The position numbers and the translations under genes were made by a program. Below, one piece after another: positions 37,309-44,998 of a stretch of DNA of 64,000 nucleotides; positions within the stretch are counted from its first letter, which is position 1; every line of letters begins with the position of its first letter. The stretch covers positions 161,900 through 225,899 of the forward strand of contig NZ_JAAVVE010000002.1 in NCBI RefSeq assembly GCF_018449795.1, given 5' to 3'. The stretch is from Sphingomonas sp. dw_22 (GTDB lineage: Bacteria; Pseudomonadota; Alphaproteobacteria; Sphingomonadales; Sphingomonadaceae). Below the pieces are notes generated by a model, which worked only from the letters and a program-made list of their open reading frames with translations, made no database searches and was not told the origin of the DNA.

Positions 37309-38892
37309 ATGCGGCGGACGGGGCTATTGGCATTGGCGATCGGGCTGGCGGCGGCTTCGCCCGTGGCGGCGCAGACGCGGATCGCGGTGGACGAGGTTTC
37401 GATCGACGCGCTCCAGGCGGCGATGGCTTCGGGGCGGGCGAGCAGCGTCGCCCTCACCCAGGCCTATCTGGCGCGCATCGCCGCGATGGACCGCAAGGGG
37501 CCGACGCTGCGCGCGGTGATCGCGATCAGCCCCGATGCGCTCGCCCAGGCGCGGGCGAGCGATGCGCGGCGCAAGGCGGGGAAGACGCTGGGGCCGCTCG
37601 ACGGCATTCCGGTGCTCATCAAGGACAATATCGAGACCAGGGAGCTGTCGACCACGGCGGGGAGCCTGGCGCTGGCCGCCAACGACACCCGGCGAGACGC
37701 GCCGGTGGTGGCGCTGCTGCGGGCGCAGGGCGCGGTGATCCTGGGCAAGACCAACCTCAGCGAATGGGCGAACATCCGCTCCAACAACTCGATGAGCGGG
37801 TGGAGCGCGGTGGGCGGGCTGGTGCGCAATCCCTATGCGCTCGATCGCACGGCGTGCGGATCGTCGAGCGGCTCGGGCGCGGCGGTGGCGGCGAGCCTGG
37901 CGGCGGTGGCGGTGGGGACCGAGACCGACGGTTCGGTGGTGTGCCCTTCGGCGATGAACGGGCTGGCGGGGCTGAAGCCGACGCTCGGGCTGGTGAGCCG
38001 CACCCATGTCGTGCCGATCAGCCATAGCCAGGATACGCCGGGGCCGATGGGGCGCAGCGTGAAGGACGTGGCGATCCTGTTCTCCGCGATGATCGGCGAC
38101 GATCCCGCCGATCCGGCGACCAAGGGCGCGGACAGATATCGCAAGGATTATGCGGCCGGGCTTTCCCGGGACGCGCTGAAGGGCGTGCGGGTGGGCTATT
38201 GGAAGCCGGAGATGGCCGACGACCTGGCGGCGCGCTTCGATAAGGCGCTGGACGAATTGCGCGCGGCAGGCGCGGTGCTGGTCGAAGTGAAGCTGCCCAA
38301 GCTCGACGGGCTGGGCGAGGCGGAGGGCGTGGTGCTCCATGCCGAACTCAAGGCCGACATGGCGGCCTATCTCGCCTCGACGCCCGCCGCGGTGAAGGCG
38401 CGGACGCTGGCCGACCTGATCGCCTTCAACGACGCGCACAAGGCGGCCGAGATGCCGTTCTTCGGGCAGGAGACCTTCGTCAAGGCCGACAGGACCAAGG
38501 GGCTGGACGATCCCGAATATACCCAGGCGCGGGCCAAATCGCTGCGGCTGGCGAGCGTGGAGGGGATCGACTGGATGCTCAAGCAGGCGGATGCGAAGCT
38601 GCTGGTGACGCCCACCTATGGCACGCCCTGGCTGAGCGATCCGGCGCATGGCGACCAGTTCACGGGGCCGTCCGCCAGCGAGCTGCCGGCGGTATCGGGC
38701 TATCCGCACCTGACCGTGCCGATGGGGCTGGTGAACGGACTGCCGGCGGGGCTGTCGTTCATCGGGACGGCCTGGTCGGACGGGCTGCTGCTGAATGCGG
38801 GCTATGCCTATGAACAGGCGACGCATGCGCGGGTGGCGCCGAAATACCTGCCGACGATCCCGGCTGATCTGGGGGCGCGGACGCTGCGCTAA
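37309..38892 (+). CDS. Amidase-signature family hydrolase, exported
   Basis: A 527-residue amidase with a signal (LLALAIGLAAASPVAAQ). The Ser-cisSer-Lys triad is visible: Lys in PVLIKDNIETR (about 105), cis-Ser and nucleophile in RTACGSSSGSGAAVAASL and GTETDGSVVCPS. The whole protein resembles periplasmic amidases that hydrolyse amide bonds of diverse substrates. It is not the GatA subunit, which would be cytoplasmic and lack a signal. Substrate is unknown. A good ribosome site (AGGGGGA) is present. Confidence 0.9.
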   Translation: MRRTGLLALAIGLAAASPVAAQTRIAVDEVSIDALQAAMASGRASSVALTQAYLARIAAMDRKGPTLRAVIAISPDALAQARASDARRKAGKTLGPLDGIPVLIKDNIETRELSTTAGSLALAANDTRRDAPVVALLRAQGAVILGKTNLSEWANIRSNNSMSGWSAVGGLVRNPYALDRTACGSSSGSGAAVAASLAAVAVGTETDGSVVCPSAMNGLAGLKPTLGLVSRTHVVPISHSQDTPGPMGRSVKDVAILFSAMIGDDPADPATKGADRYRKDYAAGLSRDALKGVRVGYWKPEMADDLAARFDKALDELRAAGAVLVEVKLPKLDGLGEAEGVVLHAELKADMAAYLASTPAAVKARTLADLIAFNDAHKAAEMPFFGQETFVKADRTKGLDDPEYTQARAKSLRLASVEGIDWMLKQADAKLLVTPTYGTPWLSDPAHGDQFTGPSASELPAVSGYPHLTVPMGLVNGLPAGLSFIGTAWSDGLLLNAGYAYEQATHARVAPKYLPTIPADLGARTLR

Positions 38893-38942
38893 GGCGAGCC
38901 GACCTTCGCATGACGAGGTGCGGCGCGTTTAGAGAGCTTCTC

Positions 38943-38972
38943 CGTCACCCCGGCCGAAGTGCCGGGGTGACG
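38943..38972. repeat. 30-base REP-like palindrome
   Basis: cgtcaccccggc / gccggggtgacg arms around cgaagt, a single-hairpin version of the ends of the 110-base element. It lies between convergent amidase and Gln/Arg-rich secreted protein genes and may terminate both. Confidence 0.8.
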
Positions 38973-38992
38973 GGTGGTTCCGAGATCGTCCG

Positions 38993-39349
38993 CTACTTCT
39001 TCCCGCCGGTGCGCCTGGCGATGGTGTCGGCGCGCAGGATCTCGGTGCGGGTCTGGAGCTCGGCCTTTTCGGAATCCGAGAGGCCGTCCTGGGCGAAGCG
39101 ATCCTCCAGCGTTCCGATCATGTTGCGCTCGCGGCGGAGCGCGCGGGCTTCGCTGCGGCTGAGCTGGCCGCTGCGCCGGCCGGCGCGGATGTCGCCGCCG
39201 ATCTGGCCGATCTGGCCGCTGATGCCGGAATCGCCGCGCATCGGACGCGGCGGCGGTGGGGGATTATATCCGCCGAAGCTCTGCGCCGCGGCAGGCGCGG
39301 CGGCGAGCAATGCGAGGGTCAAGAGCGGGGCTGCGAATACGCGCATCAC
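38993..39349 (-). CDS. Small secreted Arg/Gln-rich protein, unknown
   Basis: A 118-residue protein with a signal (VFAAPLLTLALLAAAPAAAQ), a Pro-rich linker (YNPPPPPRPM) and a charged helical part (ISGQIGQIGGDIRAGRRSGQ, LSRSEARALRRERNMI). The layout is like small periplasmic proteins of sphingomonads with repeated basic helices. Function unknown. Starts at 39349 or 39346 (two ATG in a row). Confidence 0.75.
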   Translation of the reverse strand: MMRVFAAPLLTLALLAAAPAAAQSFGGYNPPPPPRPMRGDSGISGQIGQIGGDIRAGRRSGQLSRSEARALRRERNMIGTLEDRFAQDGLSDSEKAELQTRTEILRADTIARRTGGKK

Positions 39350-39397
39350 GGTCTCCCTGAATCGATCGGGCTGCGCGGTTTTAGCACAGCAGATCGC

Positions 39398-39856
39398 TCA
39401 CTTGCTATCGAGTTCCAGCAACTCCTGGCGGACATGGATCGCCCGCAGCGACATGCGCACCTCGACCAGGAAATAGATCAGCCCGGCCATCAGCAGCAGC
39501 ATCGAGACGATGAAAGCCAGCGCGACCAGGCTGCCGACATGGAGATTGCCGAGCCGCGAGACGAACATCAGCGCGACGACGAAGCAGATCGCGAGCGCGC
39601 TGGCGGTGCATAGGAAGATCGCGTTGTTGATGACGGAGATGCGACGATCGATGATGCGCAGCTCCCAGACATGGCGATCATGCTCCGGCCCGGTGAAGCG
39701 CGGGTGGAGCTGCTCGATCACCCGGGCGCGATCGACGATGCGCGCGAGGCGGCCGACCATCACGTTCAGGAACGCACCGATGCCGGCGAGCAGAAACACC
39801 GGCGCGATCGCCGCCTGGATCGTAGCGGAAACGGTGGAGAGATAGGGGCCTTCCAT
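39398..39856 (-). CDS. DUF2721 membrane protein
   Basis: A 152-residue protein with three hydrophobic segments (IQAAIAPVFLLAGIGAFLNV; AIFLCTASALAICFVVALMF; VGSLVALAFIVSMLLLMAGL) and the polar motif RLARIVDRARVIEQL that marks DUF2721. Function unknown. The start at 39856 is the only ATG before the first segment; the longer open frame runs back through a divergent gene. Confidence 0.85.
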   Translation of the reverse strand: MEGPYLSTVSATIQAAIAPVFLLAGIGAFLNVMVGRLARIVDRARVIEQLHPRFTGPEHDRHVWELRIIDRRISVINNAIFLCTASALAICFVVALMFVSRLGNLHVGSLVALAFIVSMLLLMAGLIYFLVEVRMSLRAIHVRQELLELDSK

Positions 39857-39911
39857 GCGATAAGCCTTATGAGGGCAGCCGGGGCGATGCTGCAAGCCGG
39901 AGAGTGCGCTG

Positions 39912-40271
39912 ATGATGAGCTTCGAGACCGACGACGCGGCGGGCGTGATCGAATTCACCGTGGAAGGCGGGATCACCCGCGCCGAATATGATGCCGGGGT
40001 GGAGGCGATGGAGGCCGAGATCGCCAGGCACGGCAGGATTTCCGCGCTCGCGGTGATCCGCAACTTCACCGGCATGGAGCTTTCGGCCTGGTGGAAGGAC
40101 GTAAGCTGGGGCGTCACCCATATGAACAAGGTGCGCCGCGCCGCGATCGTCACCGACAGCGGCTGGATCGAGGCGGCCACGCGCGCGGGAAGCATGGTGC
40201 TGCCAGCCGAAGTGAAGGTGTTTCCGCCGAGCGAGGTCGAAGCGGCGCGCGCCTGGATCCGCGAGGCGTGA
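39912..40271 (+). CDS. SpoIIAA/STAS-like small protein
   Basis: A 119-residue protein with an alternating strand-helix pattern (VIEFTVEGGITRAEYDAGVE, ISALAVIRNFTGMEL, WWKDVSWGVTHMNKVRRAAI, VTDSGWIEAATRAGSM, VKVFPPSEVEAARAW) typical of SpoIIAA-like domains. These proteins are of mostly unknown function, probably ligand- or partner-binding. GGAGAG precedes the start (two ATG in a row, 39912 and 39915). Confidence 0.75.
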   Translation: MMSFETDDAAGVIEFTVEGGITRAEYDAGVEAMEAEIARHGRISALAVIRNFTGMELSAWWKDVSWGVTHMNKVRRAAIVTDSGWIEAATRAGSMVLPAEVKVFPPSEVEAARAWIREA

Positions 40272-40315
40272 GCATCTCCACCGCTTGGTAACCGCTCGGG
40301 CGTAAGGAAACCGGG

Positions 40316-41440
40316 ATGACCCGGCCGATGCCCCTGGACGAATTCACGCGCCTGCCCCCCGCGCTCGCCGCCGACTGTGTCGATGGACTCGCAGGCGGGA
40401 TCGACCAGGTGGCGGCGCATGCCGCGCCGACGCACCGCTTCCTGCGCTATGGCTGGTACGACGCGGCGCTCCGGGCCTATGGCGGCGCGGCGCGGACGCT
40501 GACCGTGGCGCGCGAGGGGGAGACGGTGGCCGCCCTGCCCTTCGTCGCCAAGGGGCCGGGCTGGCTCGGGCTGGCCGAGGTGCCGGGCTGCTATTGGCCG
40601 TTCCGCAGCTTTCCGGTGCGCGGCGATGCCGATGTGGCGGCGGGCAAGGCGCTGCTCGATCGGCTGCGGCGCGAAGTGCGGGCGCTGAGGATCGGGCCGG
40701 TCTATGACGGCGATCCGGGGCTGGAATTGCTCAAGGAAGCGGCGAAGGCACGCGGCTGGGCGGTGCTCGATCGCTTCGTGGCGGACAGCTATGCGCTCGA
40801 CATGGCGGCGCTCAGGGCCGAGGGCACCTGGCCGCGCAACTCGACGCTTCGGAAGAACCGCTTCCACGAGAAGCATCTGGGCGAGCATGGCGCACTCGAC
40901 TGGGATTTCGTCTCCGGCGCAGGCTGGGACGCGGCGGCATTTGCCGCGCTCGGCGCGATCGAGGAGAAGAGCTGGATCGCGGCGCGGACCGACGGTTCGG
41001 ACGCGAAGTTCACCGCGACCGGGCATGGCGCCTTCTGGCGGCGGGCGGCGGGCGATCCGGTGCTGGCGGAGATGATGTGGGCGGCGATGCTGCGGGTGGA
41101 CGGCGTGCCCGCGGCCTTTTCGTTCGATCTCAATGCGGGATCGCTCAAATACGCGATCGCCAACAGCTATGACCCGCGCTTCGCCAGGCATTCGCCCGGC
41201 AAGCTGCTATATTATCGCAATTTGCTGCGGGGAATCGAGGACGGAATCACGCAGGTCGATTGGGGCGCGGGCGACAGCGGCTACAAGCGCGTGATCGGCG
41301 CGTCGAAAGGCCCGGCGATCCGCGACTGGCTGTTCGTGCGGCCCGGCCTGCCCGCGCTGGCCGGGAAAATGCTGCGCAGCATCTGGCGGCGCAGCGGGCA
41401 CCATCCGGTGCCGGAGACGACCGAACCGGCCGAGGATTGA
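40316..41440 (+). CDS. GNAT/FemAB-type acyltransferase
   Basis: A 374-residue protein. The C-terminal half (LRKNRFHEKHLGEHGALDWDF, SWIAARTDGSDAKFT, HGAFWRRAA, AAFSFDLNAGSLKYAIANSYD, SPGKLLYYRNLLRG, QVDWGAGDSGYKR) matches the acetyltransferase type (Pfam Acetyltransf_6/FemAB-like) used in cell-envelope polysaccharide or peptide modification. Substrate is not determinable. The ATG at 40316 has AAGGAAA upstream. Confidence 0.83.
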   Translation: MTRPMPLDEFTRLPPALAADCVDGLAGGIDQVAAHAAPTHRFLRYGWYDAALRAYGGAARTLTVAREGETVAALPFVAKGPGWLGLAEVPGCYWPFRSFPVRGDADVAAGKALLDRLRREVRALRIGPVYDGDPGLELLKEAAKARGWAVLDRFVADSYALDMAALRAEGTWPRNSTLRKNRFHEKHLGEHGALDWDFVSGAGWDAAAFAALGAIEEKSWIAARTDGSDAKFTATGHGAFWRRAAGDPVLAEMMWAAMLRVDGVPAAFSFDLNAGSLKYAIANSYDPRFARHSPGKLLYYRNLLRGIEDGITQVDWGAGDSGYKRVIGASKGPAIRDWLFVRPGLPALAGKMLRSIWRRSGHHPVPETTEPAED

Positions 41441-41446
41441 CGCGGA

Positions 41447-41539
41447 TCAGCGCGCGCCGTGGCGGGCGTCGCTGATGCTGAGCGCGGCAAGGACGACCGA
41501 GAAGCCGACCATCGCGGCGATCACGAGATAGAGGTACAT
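41447..41539 (-). CDS. 30-residue membrane microprotein candidate
   Basis: A one-helix hydrophobic peptide, MYLYLVIAAMVGFSVVLAAL followed by a short polar, basic end. It lies in the otherwise unused gap between the acyltransferase and the FNR-type gene. GGAG is 12 bases upstream of the start, farther than optimal. The size and shape resemble small subunits of respiratory oxidases, but there is no oxidase gene nearby. Existence as a protein is uncertain. Confidence 0.4.
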   Translation of the reverse strand: MYLYLVIAAMVGFSVVLAALSISDARHGAR

Positions 41540-41542
41540 GGG

Positions 41543-41614
41543 CCATTGCTCCGGCAAGGTTGGAGCAATGGCGTGCGCCCGCGCGGGTGGCGGCCGCTTT
41601 GACTTTGGTCAAAG
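41543..41614. promoter_or_regulatory. Palindrome and FNR-type box upstream of the fnr-like gene
   Basis: Two symmetric sites: a perfect 10-base-arm inverted repeat with 9-base spacer (ccattgctcc / ggagcaatgg, 41543-41571), and ctttgac tttg gtcaaag (41597-41614), which is a near match to the FNR/CRP-type box TTGAC-N4-GTCAA. The box is 34 bases before the FNR-like ATG, suggesting autoregulation, and could also serve the divergent microprotein. Confidence 0.65.
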
Positions 41615-41647
41615 TCGTGCGCGCGCCGCCACGGCAAGGCGTTCGCC

Positions 41648-42349
41648 ATGGCCGATTTCGACAATGCCCGAATCTGCTCGGATTGCGCGGTGCGCGACCG
41701 TGCCTTGTGCGGCAGCCTGGACGACAGCGAGCTGCGCGCACTCAACACGCTCGGCCGGCGGCGCAGGCTGTCGCGCGGCGACACGCTGATCTGGGCGGGC
41801 GACGAAAGCCTGATCTGCGGCAATTTGCTGTCGGGCGTAATGAAGCTGAGCGTATCGACGGTGGACGGGCGCGAGCAGACGGTGGGGCTGCTCTATCCGG
41901 CCGATTTCGTCGGGCGGCCCTATGCCGAGCAGGCCGATTTCAGCGTGACGGCGCTGGGCGATGTCGAGCTCTGCATCTTCCCGCGCAAGGCGTTCGAGCA
42001 GGTGCTGCAGGACCATGCGCGGATGGAACGGCTGCTGCTCCAGCGGACCTTCGCGGCGCTGGACGAGGCGCGGGCGCGGATGCTGGCGCTGGCGCGGCTC
42101 TCGGCGGCGGAGAAGGTGGGCGGGTTCCTGCTCGACATGGCCGACCGGTCGGGCGGATGCCGGGCCACCGCCTTCGGCCCGGTGACGTTCGACCTGCCGC
42201 TGACGCGCGGCGAGATGGCGGAGGCGCTGGGGCTGACGACCGAGACGGTCAGCCGGCAGCTCACCCGGCTGAAGGCGAAGAAGGCGATCGCGCTGCACGG
42301 CGCGCGGGGGATCACGATCCGCGACCGGGATCTGGTGACGGGCGGCTGA
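41648..42349 (+). CDS. FNR-type oxygen-sensing Crp/Fnr regulator
   Basis: A 233-residue regulator. The N-terminal cysteines ICSDCAVRDRALC (Cys-X2-Cys-X7-Cys) plus a fourth cysteine in DVELCIFPRKAFE give the set needed for an O2-labile [4Fe-4S] cluster, as in FnrL/FnrN. A cyclic-nucleotide-like domain and a C-terminal helix-turn-helix (PLTRGEMAEALGLTTETVSR) follow. It should activate or repress genes for low-oxygen respiration through boxes like the one at 41597. Confidence 0.92.
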   Translation: MADFDNARICSDCAVRDRALCGSLDDSELRALNTLGRRRRLSRGDTLIWAGDESLICGNLLSGVMKLSVSTVDGREQTVGLLYPADFVGRPYAEQADFSVTALGDVELCIFPRKAFEQVLQDHARMERLLLQRTFAALDEARARMLALARLSAAEKVGGFLLDMADRSGGCRATAFGPVTFDLPLTRGEMAEALGLTTETVSRQLTRLKAKKAIALHGARGITIRDRDLVTGG

Positions 42350-42365
42350 GCGGCCGCCCCACCGG

Positions 42366-42935
42366 TCAGAACAGTCCCGCGGTCTGCGCGAGCAGCCACA
42401 GACCGATGCCGAGGAACAGCAGGGCCGCGACGATCCGGACGACATGGAGCGGCACGCGGCGGATCAGTTCGTTGCCCAGGAACACGGCGGGGACATTGGC
42501 GATCATCATGCCCAGCGTCGTGCCGGCGGTGACCCACAGCACCTGATGGAAGCGCGCGCCCAAAGCGACCGTGGCGATCTGGGTCTTGTCGCCCATCTCG
42601 ACCAGGAAGAAGGCGATGGCGGTGGTGAGGAACGCGCCGAAACGGCCGGCTTCCTCCGCCACGTCGTCGAGCTTGTCGGGAACCAGCGTCCACAGCGCCA
42701 TCGCGATGAACGAGGCGGCGATCAGATAGCGGAACCACAGGCCCTGGAGCAGCGAGGCAACTTCGGAGCCGAGCAGCGCGGCGAGGAAATGATTGGCGAG
42801 CGTCGCCGCCAATATGCCCGCGATGATCGGCCAGGGCCGCTTGAAGCGCGTGGCGAGGACGATGGCGAGAAGCTGGGTCTTGTCGCCGATCTCGGCGAGC
42901 GCGACGACCGCGGTGGAGGTGAGCAGGGCTTCCAA
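42366..42935 (-). CDS. GDT1/TMEM165-family manganese exporter, TTG start
   Basis: A 189-residue, six-helix membrane protein of the UPF0016 (TMEM165/GDT1) family with both signature motifs, EIGDKTQ in the first half and EMGDKTQ in the second. Bacterial members export Mn2+ (MntX/MneA types). The start is TTG at 42935 with GGAG ten bases before; a frame from an upstream ATG-like codon would include a soluble basic stretch (RIRPARRFR) that the family lacks. A manganese riboswitch lies directly upstream. Confidence 0.9.
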   Translation of the reverse strand: MEALLTSTAVVALAEIGDKTQLLAIVLATRFKRPWPIIAGILAATLANHFLAALLGSEVASLLQGLWFRYLIAASFIAMALWTLVPDKLDDVAEEAGRFGAFLTTAIAFFLVEMGDKTQIATVALGARFHQVLWVTAGTTLGMMIANVPAVFLGNELIRRVPLHVVRIVAALLFLGIGLWLLAQTAGLF

Positions 42936-43008
42936 GCGAAATCTCCGGGCCGGGCGGATGCGAATCCAACAGCATCGCAAATCCCGCCCGGCATGAGCGG
43001 AGATGCGA

Positions 43009-43127
43009 CGCCATTGGTCTCGCCCGAACGGAAATTCCGTTCCCCGTGCGCCACGGCCTCTCGACCGAGTATGTTGACGCGCGGGCCCGTCCCGATGCGG
43101 ACGGCTGGCTACTCCCCAGATGACGGG
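43009..43127 (-). promoter_or_regulatory. yybP-ykoY manganese riboswitch
   Basis: On the minus strand the conserved blocks of the yybP-ykoY aptamer appear in order: ggggagtagcc, cgtcaacatactcg, and at the end ggcgagaccaatgg. The two outer blocks are complementary and form the basal stem, as known for this Mn2+ sensor. It lies between trmB and the GDT1-type exporter and points into the exporter gene, where it should switch on translation when Mn2+ is high. The promoter must lie in or beside the 3' end of trmB. Confidence 0.9.
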
Positions 43128-43147
43128 GCCGCGCTAGCCGCTTCGGC

Positions 43148-43852
43148 TCAGACGCGCAAGTAGCGGAAGTACCAGACCTCATGCCCCTGGCGGCGCGCCT
43201 TGCGCTCGTAGCGGGTCTCGGGCCAGTCGGCGGGGCGGATGAGGAAATCCTGCGCGGTCCTGGCCTGCCATTCGAAATCGCGGCGACCGTTCATCACCAT
43301 CATCGCCCAGCGGCAATAGGTCGGGTCGTCGGTGCCGAGGCGGAACTCGCAGCCGGGCTTGAGCTTCGCCGCGATCAGGTCGAGCGGGCCGTTATTGACC
43401 ATGCGGCGCTTGGCGTGGCGCGCCTTGGGCCAGGGATCGGGATGGAGCAGATAGAGCCGGTCGAGGCTGGCATTGGGCAGGCGATCGAGCACCGTCAGCG
43501 CATCGCCCATATGGAGGCGGATGTTTTCGAGGTTGCCGTCGCGGACATGATTGAGCGCGCCGACCACGCCGTTGAGGAAGGGCTCGCAGCCGATAAAGCC
43601 GTGATCGGGGCGCATCGCGGCCTGGCCGGCGAGATGCTCGCCCGAGCCGAAGCCGATCTCGAACTCCAGCGGGCGCCCAGGGTCTTTGGCATCGCCGAAC
43701 AGGGTGCGGGCATCGAGCGGGCCGCTTTCGGGAACGCTGACCTGGGGCAGCAATTCCTCGACGAGCGCGGACTGGCCTTGGCGCAGCTTGTGCCCGGCGC
43801 GGCGGCCATAGAGGCGGCGAATGGTGGTCGGATCGGCCATCCGGGCGCGCAT
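43148..43852 (-). CDS. trmB: tRNA (guanine-N7-)-methyltransferase
   Basis: A 234-residue SAM-dependent methyltransferase that modifies G46 of tRNA. EIGFGSGEHLAGQAA is motif I, LYLLHPDPWPKARHAKRRM is the catalytic Asp-Pro-Trp-Pro region, and FRLGTDDPTYCRWAM holds the conserved end motif. The start is uncertain: ATG at 43852 or 43840. It is last in the row lnt, metK, trmB (with EAL genes between), which is often conserved in alphaproteobacteria. Confidence 0.94.
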   Translation of the reverse strand: MRARMADPTTIRRLYGRRAGHKLRQGQSALVEELLPQVSVPESGPLDARTLFGDAKDPGRPLEFEIGFGSGEHLAGQAAMRPDHGFIGCEPFLNGVVGALNHVRDGNLENIRLHMGDALTVLDRLPNASLDRLYLLHPDPWPKARHAKRRMVNNGPLDLIAAKLKPGCEFRLGTDDPTYCRWAMMVMNGRRDFEWQARTAQDFLIRPADWPETRYERKARRQGHEVWYFRYLRV

Positions 43853-43879
43853 AGAGACGACCGGCGGGGATCGCAAACC

Positions 43880-43925
43880 CTGGTGGTGCTATTGGTGGGA
43901 AACGGCCGTTCTTAGACCGTCTCCT
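43880..43925. repeat. Short dispersed repeat, copy also at 48.8 kb
   Basis: The motif tgctattggtgggaaacgg, followed by cgttc, resembles ggctattggtggaaagcgg then acattc at 48829-48860. Both occur between genes. It is short but hardly by chance. Confidence 0.5.
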
Positions 43926-43984
43926 TAGTCGGAAGTCGGAAGTTGGATGAGGGAAAGCGAGGCCGAGCCTCGCGCGGTCGCAAG

Positions 43985-44085
43985 TGCGACCGCTCACCCT
44001 CACCCAGCTCCGACTTGGGCCGCGCTGAAGGAGCGCGACCCAAGTCTGCGCAACCCTCTCCCACAGGGAGAGGGAAGAAGAGGGC
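43985..44085. repeat. Palindromic repeat overlapping the 3' end of an EAL gene
   Basis: Contains gacttggg ... cccaagtc arms (44014-44048) and ctctccc aca gggagag (44063-44079), with an added gctcaccctc block. The EAL gene ends inside it (stop at 44000), so its last residues are encoded by repeat sequence. Confidence 0.65.
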
Positions 44086-44812
44086 GCGCTGCGCGGTGTG
44101 CCAGACGGAACGTCGCCGGGGCCGGGCGAGGCTGGGCGATCCAGTCGCTCTGGATATGGCGGAGGCCGAACGCGGCGAGTGCCTGGATCTCGCCGCGCGT
44201 CTCGATGCCGGTCGCGATGACGGTGACGCCCATGCCGCGCGCGAGGCGCATCACGCTCTCCACGATCGGGCGGCGCGAGGCGCTGGCATCGATGCGGTGG
44301 ACCAGCGCGGCGTCGAGCTTGACGAAGCGCGGGGTGAAGCGGGCGAACAGATGGAGCCCCACCGGGCCCGCGGCGAAGGCATCGAGCGCGACCGAGATCC
44401 CGCGCCTGTTGCATGCCTTGACCAGCGCCGCGGCGGCCTCGCGATCGCCGCGCTCGTCGGCGCTGACTTCGACGACGAGGCGATCGACGGGAAAACGATG
44501 CGCCAGCGCGGTGCGGAAGAGATGCGAGAGCAGGGGTTCGGCCTTGCCGCCCGCCGCGCCGATGGGAACCGCGAGCAGCGCATCCGAGCGGAGCAGCCCG
44601 GCGGCGACGGCACGCTCGACGGCCAGGGTGATGCGGCGCGCCTCCAGCGCAATGCGGTGTTCGGACGGGAGCGCGGCGGCCGTGGCAGCGAAGCTGCGGC
44701 CCTGCGACGCAGTGGCGACCGCCTGCCAGGCGAAGGGCTGGGATGCGCCGATCGCGATCATCGGCTTGAGCGTGACGCCGAGCTGTAGGCCGTCGAGCGC
44801 GCGATAGATCAT
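44000..44812 (-). CDS. Degenerate EAL-domain protein, C-terminus in repeat DNA
   Basis: A 270-residue protein of the EAL (cyclic-di-GMP phosphodiesterase) fold. Key catalytic parts are changed: DDFGTG is ALDAFAAGPVGL, the loop AEGVE is ATGIETRGE, and no EAL motif is seen at the start; FVKLD is kept. It therefore probably lacks hydrolase activity and could act as a cyclic-di-GMP-independent partner or sensor. The final 28 residues (RPLLPSPCGRGLRRLG...) come from a palindromic repeat. It is paired with another such gene upstream. Confidence 0.75.
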   Translation of the reverse strand: MIYRALDGLQLGVTLKPMIAIGASQPFAWQAVATASQGRSFAATAAALPSEHRIALEARRITLAVERAVAAGLLRSDALLAVPIGAAGGKAEPLLSHLFRTALAHRFPVDRLVVEVSADERGDREAAAALVKACNRRGISVALDAFAAGPVGLHLFARFTPRFVKLDAALVHRIDASASRRPIVESVMRLARGMGVTVIATGIETRGEIQALAAFGLRHIQSDWIAQPRPAPATFRLAHRAARPLLPSPCGRGLRRLGSRSFSAAQVGAG

Positions 44813-44948
44813 GGTTCGTCTCCCTGTCGGGAGAGGGGTATTGGTTAACAATGGCTTCGCCCACTCCGTGCGACGCCGCGTTGGATTCCTCCGCATAGGG
44901 ATTCTACCAAGGGGCCGGTTCGGCGGGGTCGGCTGCAATCCTTCATTC

Positions 44949-44978
44949 CGTCACCCCGGCACTTCGGCCGGGGTGACG
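44949..44978. repeat. 30-base REP-like palindrome between the two EAL genes
   Basis: cgtcaccccggc / gccggggtgacg arms around acttcg; the reverse of the copy at 38943. It lies just after the stop of the upstream EAL gene. Confidence 0.8.
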
Positions 44979-44998
44979 ATGGGTTTTCGGGATCGGCG

